NCBI GenBank assembly: GCA_015057405.1
Contig: SVEK01000001.1
Location: 62,001 to 126,000, forward strand
Length of the DNA: 64,000 nucleotides
Direction of reading: 5' to 3'
Source of the DNA: Lachnospiraceae bacterium
Lineage (GTDB): Bacteria; Bacillota; Clostridia; Lachnospirales; Lachnospiraceae
Below, piece after piece: positions 56,364 through 64,000 of this stretch; within the stretch, counting starts at the first letter, position 1; each line of letters starts with the position of its first letter. The translations under genes and the position numbers were made by a program. The notes beneath the pieces are model-generated. The model saw only the letters and a program-made list of their open reading frames with translations, did no database searches and had not been told where the DNA came from.

Positions 56364-57299
56364 TTATAGTTCTATAATATTTCTTATTCCCGTTTTAGCC
56401 GGAATCTGTAACAATGGTATTTCCGGTTCGCTATTTGCCTCGATAAGTACCGGACCGGCATTAGTAACCGCTACATCCCATCCAACAAGTGGAATTCCAG
56501 AAACCAATTCCGCAGCTTCCATAACAATTTTTTTGCATTCATTCCAATATGGAATGACAAATCCCGGAAAAACTATTCTGGTATCCGGGTGAGTAATTAC
56601 TTTTTCTGTCACCTCAAATGTAAAAGCACCATCAATCACCACTCCAATAGATAAATCAATCGGTGCAAACAAACCACCACTAGATGCATTATCAAGAAAA
56701 CTCTTTCCAGTTCCCACTCTTAGAACTGCACCCACAACTTTTGACTTATACGTAAAAATACGAATAGTATTCACAGAATAAGGAAACAATCTTGACAAAG
56801 AATCATGCTGAATAATCAACTCCTCAATGCAAGCATTATGTTTTTTACAATACTCGTATACCCCTTCCGGAACAGAATCGCAAGTCTCTAACTTAATTCC
56901 ATGTCCACCACTCCCATTAAGTGGCTTAAGTATAAATTTAGGATTTTTGCTTAAAAATGTTTCGTACTCTTCTCTTGTGTTATTATACTTTTGTCCACAC
57001 CAATCTCGTCCAATATATGGCCCAAAGAATTTTAACATTTCTTCTTTATCGTCAAGAATCTTTATTTGTTCTTTGTCATTATTTAATCTGTAATATTTTG
57101 AACATTCTATTGCAGTAATAAAAGTATGTTTTCCTCTTCTCCCAAGGTATGGGAAATTCAGAGTAAAATAATCTCTAATAGAGCATCGATAAATTACATA
57201 ATTAAATAAATATCCAATCAATAAGACACATTTAGGAATAGAATGTTGTTTTGAGTAAGGAATTACATATTGTTTCCATCTATTCATTATTTTTTTCAT
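56364..57299 (-). CDS. Sugar-transfer-associated ATP-grasp protein
   Basis: The 311-residue protein has an ATP-grasp core: FILKPLNGSGGHGIKLE (lysine and glycine-rich loop), IIQHDSLSRLFPYSVNTIRIFT, SGGLFAPIDLSIG and the metal-binding VLIEANSEPEIPLLQ. It matches the ATP-grasp group found in capsule and exopolysaccharide operons. It probably ligates a carboxylate to an amine on a sugar, but no member's substrate is known to me. It overlaps the CapK/PaaK-like gene by 4 nt. Confidence 0.85.
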   Translation of the reverse strand: MKKIMNRWKQYVIPYSKQHSIPKCVLLIGYLFNYVIYRCSIRDYFTLNFPYLGRRGKHTFITAIECSKYYRLNNDKEQIKILDDKEEMLKFFGPYIGRDWCGQKYNNTREEYETFLSKNPKFILKPLNGSGGHGIKLETCDSVPEGVYEYCKKHNACIEELIIQHDSLSRLFPYSVNTIRIFTYKSKVVGAVLRVGTGKSFLDNASSGGLFAPIDLSIGVVIDGAFTFEVTEKVITHPDTRIVFPGFVIPYWNECKKIVMEAAELVSGIPLVGWDVAVTNAGPVLIEANSEPEIPLLQIPAKTGIRNIIEL

Positions 57300-58618
57300 T
57301 TTCTATTTGCTCCATATTCATTAACAATATATCGCCTTTTTCCAGATGCCAATACCGGTATTTCATCGTAATACTTAATTGAAATATTAGCATTTTGACC
57401 TACAATGCTTTTCAATTCATGCAATAATTCATTTTCGGCCACGAAACTATCAACTACATTTAAACGCATTTCATATTTATTATTTCCAATTTGAGCAAAT
57501 TGATATTGCAGGACATTTTTGAATTTCCACATTGCTGTCGATATAGAGTGAGGCGAAACAGCTTCACCCTCAGAATTAAAGATCATATCAATACTGCGTC
57601 CTCCAAAATTACCTATAGCAAGTCGCTCAGAACCTTTTACTTTAACCCATGCGCCTACATCTCCGGTATCGTATCTAATCATCGGCATCGAATAATTTCT
57701 TAAATCAGTGATAACAATTCGTCCAAGCTCTCCAATTTCTGTCGGTTCATCTTTTTCAAATTTCAATACTTCGGTAATATAATTCACCCGATTCATAATA
57801 AATACATTGTTCTCTTTATCATCTTGTCCCAAGAATCCATTTTCTTCATTTGCATACCTGGAAAAACACCTACAACCAAATGCATTTTCTATCACCTTTC
57901 TTGTTTCGTCATATAACATTGTAGATCCCCCAACAACGCCATATAAATTGCACTCTTTCGCCTTCTCATATCCATTTCTTTCAAAATACATACGAAACGC
58001 ATCTAGTGTAGAAGAGTACCCCATCATCATTGCACCACAATGTTTGGAATACTTTTTTATAAAGTTAAGTTTTTCTTCTATTCCTTTATCACTTAAATCT
58101 GTACAATCCAACAAATATATATTCTGTGCGAACTGTTGAAGTCTTGATTTTTGAGTCTCTGTAACTACCGAACGCAAATAGATTATTCTTCTGCCTATTC
58201 TAAATCCTGTTTTTCCATTATAAAATAAAGTCTCAGCATTTACACTTTTCTTTTTTTCAACATTTTGTAGACTTTCAAATGGTGTACCTGTCGAACCACT
58301 CGTTGACATATGAATCAGTTCATCATCTTTATAGCTTGACGAACGAAAAGCAGAATAATTACTCCGAATAACTAACTTATTCACTACCGGCCAATCCACT
58401 AATACATCAGAATCATATTTCTGATAAAAAGGCACAGTCTCTCTCGCATGACAGAGTAATCTTTTCAGCTCATCATTTTGAAATTCTTCTACTTCTTTTT
58501 CAGAAATATCTGAATTATCATATTTATTAAGCAAGGAAAAATAATAAGCCACTTTTCCGCCTTTAATCTTATCTATAAACCAAAATGACTTGTTTCTATA
58601 AAATTCTAATAATGTCAT
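57296..58618 (-). CDS. CapK/PaaK-like adenylate-forming enzyme
   Basis: The 440-residue protein (ATG 58618 right after AAGAGGA; a longer frame would run into the upstream gene) belongs to the phenylacetate-CoA ligase-like adenylating family: MSTSGSTGTPFESLQN (phosphate loop), RLGRIVITDL-type strand (GELGRIVITDL), MIRYDTGDVGAW and NFGGRSIDMI. CapK relatives in capsule operons activate an unknown carboxylic acid as AMP ester. Sitting between two ATP-grasp genes with overlap on one side, it likely supplies or attaches an acyl/aminoacyl group to the glycan. Confidence 0.87.
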   Translation of the reverse strand: MTLLEFYRNKSFWFIDKIKGGKVAYYFSLLNKYDNSDISEKEVEEFQNDELKRLLCHARETVPFYQKYDSDVLVDWPVVNKLVIRSNYSAFRSSSYKDDELIHMSTSGSTGTPFESLQNVEKKKSVNAETLFYNGKTGFRIGRRIIYLRSVVTETQKSRLQQFAQNIYLLDCTDLSDKGIEEKLNFIKKYSKHCGAMMMGYSSTLDAFRMYFERNGYEKAKECNLYGVVGGSTMLYDETRKVIENAFGCRCFSRYANEENGFLGQDDKENNVFIMNRVNYITEVLKFEKDEPTEIGELGRIVITDLRNYSMPMIRYDTGDVGAWVKVKGSERLAIGNFGGRSIDMIFNSEGEAVSPHSISTAMWKFKNVLQYQFAQIGNNKYEMRLNVVDSFVAENELLHELKSIVGQNANISIKYYDEIPVLASGKRRYIVNEYGANRK

Positions 58619-58628
58619 AATTATCCTC

Positions 58629-59738
58629 TTATTTAGCCATAATGTAATACGCAGTTCTATCAGCACTTTTCAAAATCGGATTGTCCGAGAGGGCTTTAAT
58701 TTCACTATGTCTTGTAATCACATCAGGTTCCTCTTTTTTAATTCTTTCAAACTCTGCCAAATCTTCTTTTGTAATTATATACTTTATACTAGCTTCTTTT
58801 GGTTCATTGATTTTTTCAAAACTTGGCTCTTTTCCACATCCGCAAGCAATAACCATCCCCATGTAATCGTATCCACTTGAAATAGGTACAAGATCAGAAC
58901 CAATGCAATCTCCACCCATTCTTGCTCCGATTTCCATAAAACATATTCTGCCTTCTTTGGTAATTCTGAACTCGGGGTGTATAGCTCCATATTGAATATC
59001 CATTGCAGCAAATGCCTTGTATAATGTATCCTCAACTTTTTTATACATTTCAGAAGAAAGATTTGCTGGTTGCTTATGTCCTGTCTCAACAAAATGTGGT
59101 GCACCAGTTGTTGACTTTTCAGTAACAACCAGTAGCTTATATTGTCCATTATAAGCAATACTTTCGCCGCTATATTCTTTTCCTTCGATAAATTCTTCAA
59201 TAATCGCCTGTTTTTTATTTGACCAACTCATAGCATAATCAATTGCTTCATCCAACTCTTCTGGAGTATTAATCTTCATAACACCTCTACTTGAACTAAG
59301 ATCAACAGGCTTTATTATTAGCGGATATTCAAATTCAGTTAAAACATCCGGATTAAATCCGTCCTCTACTAAAGTAAATCTCGGACCATCTATTCCACAG
59401 TCACGCAATGCACATCTCATAAGATATTTATTTGTGGCAATTTTTTCAGTTTCAATGCTGTTGCAAGGAATTCCCATCTTTCTAAGTAAGTAATTCATCG
59501 GATGCATAGCAAGCTCAGATGCAATAGATGCTACACCACAAGGTTCTACTTTCTGTACTTCTTCCCACAACATTTCATAGTCCATAATATTAACATTATG
59601 GTAAACATCTGCTGTTATCTCGCCAATAGCCCCTGTCTTCCATCCAAACACATGAGTTTCATATCCTAATTCCTTTGCACGAATAATTAAAGGATTTTGA
59701 TATTCATTTGTACCTAAAATAACTAATCTGTTATTCAT
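58629..59738 (-). CDS. ATP-grasp ligase (carbamoyl-phosphate-synthase-like)
   Basis: The 369-residue protein has an N-terminal Rossmann-like preATP domain (LVILGTNEYQNPLIIRAKEL), a central ATP-binding part (YPLIIKPVDLSSSRGVMKI, IIEEFIEGKEYSGESIAY) and the metal site (CFMEIGARMGGDCIGSDLV). Family members form peptide-like or amide bonds through an acyl phosphate. It abuts the PglC-type transferase gene (1-bp gap). The substrate pair is unknown. Confidence 0.87.
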   Translation of the reverse strand: MNNRLVILGTNEYQNPLIIRAKELGYETHVFGWKTGAIGEITADVYHNVNIMDYEMLWEEVQKVEPCGVASIASELAMHPMNYLLRKMGIPCNSIETEKIATNKYLMRCALRDCGIDGPRFTLVEDGFNPDVLTEFEYPLIIKPVDLSSSRGVMKINTPEELDEAIDYAMSWSNKKQAIIEEFIEGKEYSGESIAYNGQYKLLVVTEKSTTGAPHFVETGHKQPANLSSEMYKKVEDTLYKAFAAMDIQYGAIHPEFRITKEGRICFMEIGARMGGDCIGSDLVPISSGYDYMGMVIACGCGKEPSFEKINEPKEASIKYIITKEDLAEFERIKKEEPDVITRHSEIKALSDNPILKSADRTAYYIMAK

Positions 59739-59739
59739 A

Positions 59740-60462
59740 TCACTCTACTCCCTGCACAAACTTTGGCATATTCGGATCATCTTCTATGTTTTTAATCGTT
59801 TCCGGTCTTTGTACTTCACGAATAATATGAAGTCCGCCCTCTTCCGTTACACTTGGCACACCAATATCCGCCTTCCCAAGAACTTTTTTCACTGTCATTA
59901 TCAACACTTTTATGTCACCAAAGAAAGTTATATTTTTCACATACTCCACATCATATGTAAATCTGTCATCCCATTTACACAATGCCCTGCCATTAACCTG
60001 AGCAAGACCAGTAATTCCACCTCTAACAGAGTGTCTAAGACTTTCTTTTTCAGTATAATACGGCACATAAAACGGATAAAGCGGTCTCGGACCGACCAGA
60101 CTCATGTCACCTTTTAAAACATTTAATAATTCTGGAAGTTCATCCAAGCTAGACCTACGCATGAAATCACCGAATTTGGTAAACCTCTCAGTGTCCGGCA
60201 AAAGATTTCCGTCTAAATCTCTTGCATCAGTCATAGTCCTGAATTTAATCATTTCAAAAGTCTTTTCATCTTTTCCTGTTCTCTTTTGTTTAAAGAAGAT
60301 AGGACTTCCTAATTGACAACGCACTAAAACACACAGTACTAAAAAAAGGGGAGAAATCACAACAAATCCAACAAGAGTAAACAAGAAATCAATCACTCTC
60401 TTCAAAACAAGTGCATACAATCCTTTTTTTACACCATACTTATTCTCTATTTCTTTCCACAT
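59740..60462 (-). CDS. Initiating phosphoglycosyl transferase (PglC/WcaJ C-terminal type)
   Basis: The 240-residue protein has the monotopic transferase features: a membrane-insertion helix (about 20-42, LKRVIDFLFTLVGFVVISPLF), KFRTMTDARD with the catalytic Asp region, SLDELPELLNVLKGDMSLVGPRPL, and GGITGLAQVNGR. It starts the repeat unit by moving a sugar phosphate to undecaprenyl phosphate. The partner UDP-sugar is possibly a 4-amino-6-deoxy sugar made by the aminotransferase upstream. Confidence 0.94.
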   Translation of the reverse strand: MWKEIENKYGVKKGLYALVLKRVIDFLFTLVGFVVISPLFLVLCVLVRCQLGSPIFFKQKRTGKDEKTFEMIKFRTMTDARDLDGNLLPDTERFTKFGDFMRRSSLDELPELLNVLKGDMSLVGPRPLYPFYVPYYTEKESLRHSVRGGITGLAQVNGRALCKWDDRFTYDVEYVKNITFFGDIKVLIMTVKKVLGKADIGVPSVTEEGGLHIIREVQRPETIKNIEDDPNMPKFVQGVE

Positions 60463-60483
60463 AATCCATTCTTCCTATCTTGT

Positions 60484-61572
60484 TCACACTTCAAAAACAG
60501 CATTTTTACTATCGAAGATTTCTTCACTCTCCAAAATAATTGGCTCAACATCCACGTCACGAAGAAAAATATATGGTCTCTCAAAATGATGGTACTGATC
60601 TCTCTCAACTCTGTCAGCATTTCCATCTTCTAAAATATTAATCGTATCCTCAATGAGGTCGAAACCCACACGAGACATAACTCCTACATATGCCATGTGA
60701 CGAATATTAACCTCTGTCACCTTTATATTTCCTTGGTTATCTTCTTTCATATCAAATGAAAGAATGCCATGGGCAGTAATTCCTAGTTTTTTTTCAAGAT
60801 ATTTAATACAACTATCACAAAATGCATTTATACGATTTTCATTAAGGAATCTTCCAAAATGCGTATTTCCGGTCACATGTGAGGGAGCGGTATTAGCCAT
60901 AACATATTCAACACATTCAAGAGCAGCACCCTTTATATACTCGCCATTGTAATACAACATTTCGTTTGCAAGATGACGTCCGGTCAAAAATTCACTAACA
61001 GTAAATTCCGGAATTTGAGAATTAATAAATAACCAACTCTTATAACTGCTTAAATCCTCCAATTTCAAAGAACCTAATCCACCAGTTCCTTCAGTTGCTC
61101 TAATCCAACATGGAAATCCTATTATATTCTCTACTTCCTCATATCGTGGATTCTTTTGCGTAACCTTAATTGTTTTAGGGATATAGTCCGTTCCATCAAG
61201 AAGTTCTGCCATAATGGACTTATCTCTAAGAGATTCCGATAATAGTTTGCATCCCATAAAGACAGGACAAGGGAACCTTCCATTCTTATCATAGAAGTCC
61301 CCCCATTCAACAATTTCAGCTTCTGGCTGAACAAATGCAAAATCAACAGATTTTTCAGCAACAAGTTTTTCAATCCAAGGGAAATAGTCCGGTGAAGTAC
61401 AACGAGGACAAATATAATATTCATCCAACAAGCCTTTCATAAAAAAACCAACAGCTTTTTTTTCTATATCACATCCAATAATCCTATAATCCGGATGCTT
61501 TTCCCTAATAATACCAGTAATAGAACGAGGAGTAAGTCCTCCAATTCCAGTCACTAAAATTGTTTTACTCAT
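60484..61572 (-). CDS. ATP-grasp protein with N-terminal Rossmann-like domain
   Basis: The 362-residue protein begins ILVTGIGGLTPRSITGIIRE, a preATP Rossmann-like fold. An ATP-grasp domain follows, with GFPCWIRATEGTGGLGSLKLED, EFTVSEFLTGRHLANEM and KVTEVNIRHMAYVGVM. In the metal site TEVNIR replaces the commoner E-x-N-x-R, still consistent with activity. It lies between the aminotransferase and the PglC-type gene, so a natural but unproven role is to acylate the amino group set by the aminotransferase. Confidence 0.84.
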   Translation of the reverse strand: MSKTILVTGIGGLTPRSITGIIREKHPDYRIIGCDIEKKAVGFFMKGLLDEYYICPRCTSPDYFPWIEKLVAEKSVDFAFVQPEAEIVEWGDFYDKNGRFPCPVFMGCKLLSESLRDKSIMAELLDGTDYIPKTIKVTQKNPRYEEVENIIGFPCWIRATEGTGGLGSLKLEDLSSYKSWLFINSQIPEFTVSEFLTGRHLANEMLYYNGEYIKGAALECVEYVMANTAPSHVTGNTHFGRFLNENRINAFCDSCIKYLEKKLGITAHGILSFDMKEDNQGNIKVTEVNIRHMAYVGVMSRVGFDLIEDTINILEDGNADRVERDQYHHFERPYIFLRDVDVEPIILESEEIFDSKNAVFEV

Positions 61573-61605
61573 AAAAAACCTCTTTATAATAGTAGTATTT
61601 CATAT

Positions 61606-62874
61606 TTATCCAAAACATCTTCGAACAACATTAATAATCTTATCCTGTTCCTCCGGCGTCATCTTATTATCACTCGGCAAACATAAACCTCTTTGGAAAA
61701 TATCCGCCCCAATAGAAATATGGTCATTATTTCGACGTTTTCCGTTTCCTTCTCTATCAATAAACTCATGCATCCTATACATTGGTTGCATATGCATTGG
61801 TTTCCATATTGGTCTTGCTTCAGCATTAATACTTGCTATAGCTTCCAGAATCTCCGTAGGACAACTTTTACCCGGTTCAGGTTCATATGTAGCTTTGCTT
61901 TCACCGCGAACCTGCTTACACATTGCTTTTTTATCAATTATTATTGCAGATAACCAATAGTTAGGTTTTGCTTTATCTTCTTCATACGGGTTCATTTGAA
62001 GTGGCAAATCTTTGAAGCCATCTTTATATCTTTCCCATATAGCTTTCTTTCTGGCAATATGCTCATAAAGATACGGATACTGACCACGAACCACGCCCGC
62101 TATAACATTACTCATACGATAGTTATAGCCTACTTCTGTATGTTGGTACCACGATGCATTCTCACGAGCCTGTGTGGACCATTTTCTGGCTTTTGAAGCT
62201 GCTTCTTTGTCATTTGTAAGAAGACAGCCTCCGCTGGAACCGGTTATAATTTTGTTTCCATTATATGATATGGTTGCGTAGTCTCCAAAAGAACCGGTCT
62301 GACGGCCTTTATATGTAGCTCCCATTGACTCTGCCGCATCTTCTATAAATAGCGCACCATGTCTATGGCATATCTCTACGATTTCGTCTAATTTGGCAGG
62401 TACACCGTAAAGGTGAGCTGCTACAACCAGCTTAACATCAGGATACTGTTCAAATGCCTTTTCCAGGGCTACAGGATCCATATTCCACGTTTCTCTTTCA
62501 GTATCAATGAATACAGGTATTCCTCCTTCATATAAAACAGGGTTAATTGTTGCTGCAAATGTCATATCAGAGCAAAAAACTCGTTTTCCCTCAACTGCCC
62601 CATGTCCTACAGGTGGAGTCCCATATAATTTTTCTCCGGCTAATCTTATACTCAAATGAAGTGCAGCAGTACAACATGACAGACCAACGGCATAGTTAAC
62701 TTCTGACTGTTTTGCCGCTAATCGTTCTACTTCATTAATATTCTCTCCAACTGTTGACATCCAATTGGTTTCGTAAGCTTCCTGCATGAATTTCATTTCA
62801 TCGCCATGCATTGTCGGAGATGCCAACCATACTTTTGATTCAAATGGTTTTATGTCATCTTTTCTCTTATACAT
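61606..62874 (-). CDS. DegT/DnrJ/EryC1-family sugar aminotransferase (PglE-like)
   Basis: The 422-residue PLP enzyme has LSCCTAALHLSIRL, FIEDAAESMGATYKGRQTGSFGD, and the lysine motif ISYNGNKIITGSSGGCL, followed by YNYRMSNVIAGVVRGQ. An extra, polar insertion around residues 330-350 (KQVRGESKATYEPEPGKS) is longer than in usual PglE. It should aminate a UDP-4-keto-6-deoxyhexose. The 4,6-dehydratase it needs is not evident next to it: the neighbouring PglF-like gene lacks that domain. Confidence 0.92.
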   Translation of the reverse strand: MYKRKDDIKPFESKVWLASPTMHGDEMKFMQEAYETNWMSTVGENINEVERLAAKQSEVNYAVGLSCCTAALHLSIRLAGEKLYGTPPVGHGAVEGKRVFCSDMTFAATINPVLYEGGIPVFIDTERETWNMDPVALEKAFEQYPDVKLVVAAHLYGVPAKLDEIVEICHRHGALFIEDAAESMGATYKGRQTGSFGDYATISYNGNKIITGSSGGCLLTNDKEAASKARKWSTQARENASWYQHTEVGYNYRMSNVIAGVVRGQYPYLYEHIARKKAIWERYKDGFKDLPLQMNPYEEDKAKPNYWLSAIIIDKKAMCKQVRGESKATYEPEPGKSCPTEILEAIASINAEARPIWKPMHMQPMYRMHEFIDREGNGKRRNNDHISIGADIFQRGLCLPSDNKMTPEEQDKIINVVRRCFG

Positions 62875-62910
62875 GTTCTTTGTGCTCCTCTTATGAAGCG
62901 GATATATTAA

Positions 62911-63957
62911 TTAGAAGAAACTTATATCCTCTCCGGTTTCATTTTTATATTTCTCTACCCATTCCCTGTGCACATCATTTGGAATAAGAATATCTTTTGT
63001 GACTTCTATTACTAACTTATCTCCATTAGATGCAACTGATTTCACAACATATTTTCCATCAAGTGAAATAAGTGCTTTTTCTCCATTTTCAAATGTATCG
63101 CTATCTCCTTCATTTACGAGTTCTACATTTCCTTTTGCGAGTTCAAGTAAACCTCTTAAAGATACCACTCCTGTTGAATTCTGGATATAATATGAAAAAT
63201 CCTGAACTTCAACGTCATTTTCATTACATATATTTTTTACGGCAGTACGAATTTCGTGCGGCATGGCAACGTCAGCAAGTATTACACATTCTACCGAATA
63301 CTTTTTTATGGCAGCTGTGATATTGTTAATTCCGAAAACTACCGGAAGTCCGTTCATCATACAGTTCATTCTTGCTTCTCTGTAGTCAACCATACATACA
63401 GGTTTTGCAATATTATTGCCACCTTGTTCCAGATGTTTTATAACAATCAGTCCGCTTTCTCCGACACCTACAACCATTATATTAACGGTTGCCGTCTTTT
63501 TAAACATGTTAACGTTTTTACTTTCCATGCGTAATATACGATATGAAAACCTGCTTAGTGTTATAAATGCAAACTGCATAAGTGCGCCAAGCACATAATA
63601 GCTAAGCGGCATGCGCATAAAAAATACGAGTGAACCTACCACGTATAATATACCGGTTACAACACTTGCACAAATTATACAGTTTAAATCTTTAAATCCT
63701 GCATATTTCCACCTGTTGCTATAAAGCTTAAAAAAGTAAAATACAATCAAACAACATATCGTATAATATGGGGCAAAATTATATAATGCACCAACATACT
63801 GTATTGCCATGTCATTTAATTCAAAAGCAACATAATATCTGATGTAAAATGCACTTATGTAAGCAAAATTAACGAGTAATATGTCAGACAGAACCATTGC
63901 AATCCTTATTGCAATGAACCGAAGGTACACACCTTTACTCACATGAGACTTTCCCAT
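62911..63957 (-). CDS. Truncated PglF/CapD-like membrane protein lacking the dehydratase domain
   Basis: The 348-residue protein has four membrane segments (about 15-125) and a nucleotide-binding-like domain (about 150-265; VNIMVVGVGESGLIVIKHL). These are the N-terminal modules of PglF/CapD membrane UDP-GlcNAc 4,6-dehydratases. The C-terminal SDR domain (TGxxGxxG, YxxxK) is absent; instead about 65 other residues end the protein after a normal stop. GGAGG lies 7 nt before ATG. It could be a sensor or partner subunit, with the dehydratase encoded to the right of the window. The remaining 43 bp of the window are only its leader. Confidence 0.82.
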   Translation of the reverse strand: MGKSHVSKGVYLRFIAIRIAMVLSDILLVNFAYISAFYIRYYVAFELNDMAIQYVGALYNFAPYYTICCLIVFYFFKLYSNRWKYAGFKDLNCIICASVVTGILYVVGSLVFFMRMPLSYYVLGALMQFAFITLSRFSYRILRMESKNVNMFKKTATVNIMVVGVGESGLIVIKHLEQGGNNIAKPVCMVDYREARMNCMMNGLPVVFGINNITAAIKKYSVECVILADVAMPHEIRTAVKNICNENDVEVQDFSYYIQNSTGVVSLRGLLELAKGNVELVNEGDSDTFENGEKALISLDGKYVVKSVASNGDKLVIEVTKDILIPNDVHREWVEKYKNETGEDISFF

Positions 63958-64000
63958 ATTTCAACCTCCAAAGGAAAACTTTAAAGAGTTTAAGACATAG

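Overview
The window is AT-rich DNA from a low-GC, Gram-positive, spore-forming lineage. It most resembles a gut or rumen Lachnospiraceae (Butyrivibrio/Roseburia/Coprococcus-like), judging from intracellular xylan enzymes, ATPase-less sugar ABC importers, SpoIIGA/SigE/SpoIIP/GPR, and many strong AGGAGG-type ribosome binding sites. The species cannot be fixed from sequence reading alone. Almost everything is on the minus strand; only the GH43 xylosidase, rpsT and a dCMP deaminase are on the plus strand. No rRNA, tRNA, CRISPR array or insertion sequence was seen.

Layout. (1) 1-17.8 kb is a glycan (probably xylan/xylo-oligosaccharide) utilisation locus: a partial GH3, a leaderless GH10, a GH43 beta-xylosidase, and two complete sets of sugar ABC binding protein plus two permeases. 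Between the sets lie a DUF5696-like lipoprotein, a YIP1-like membrane protein and a membrane-anchored NHL/TPR protein. No ATPase is encoded. The 990-residue binding protein that opens the operon is preceded by a good promoter and a roughly 240-nt leader with four packed hairpins. (2) 17.8-24 kb is a sporulation block (sigE, spoIIGA, spoIIP, gpr) with an orphan Hpt protein and an S66 carboxypeptidase, next to rpsT. (3) 24-34 kb holds dCMP deaminase, an amidase, guaB, a 1,177-residue secreted modular esterase with six 20-residue repeats, a MATE exporter, an HD-GYP protein and cytidine deaminase.

(4) 34-41.6 kb is an amino-sugar block: a PTS EIICBA, a secreted LRR/transglutaminase-like protein, nagB, glmM and a GlmU-like acyltransferase. 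Upstream of the acyltransferase, on the minus strand at about 41335-41471, is a clear glmS-type self-cleaving ribozyme with its own promoter. It sits in front of acyltransferase-glmM-nagB and not in front of glmS, which is absent here. This is the most striking observation. It suggests glucosamine-6-phosphate feedback on an operon in which NagB might make glucosamine-6-phosphate.

(5) 41.6-43.2 kb is a small accessory patch (XRE regulator, PD-(D/E)XK nuclease-like protein, flanking 13-bp repeats). (6) 43.2-64 kb is a capsule/exopolysaccharide operon read right to left and ending at a terminator at 43168-43190. It holds a truncated PglF/CapD-like membrane protein, an aminotransferase, a PglC-type initiating transferase, three ATP-grasp proteins, a CapK/PaaK-like adenylating enzyme, a CapA-like phosphoesterase-fold protein, three glycosyltransferases, Wzy, a pyruvyltransferase, Wzx, a WecB-type epimerase and the CapE-CapG-CapF set for UDP-N-acetyl-L-fucosamine. 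The amino-sugar block could supply UDP-GlcNAc precursors to it. The ligase content suggests a glycan carrying amide-linked or otherwise activated substituents.

Starts were chosen from ribosome-binding-site spacing. Two genes (spoIIGA and the nuclease-like gene) have their ideally spaced start at an ACG codon.
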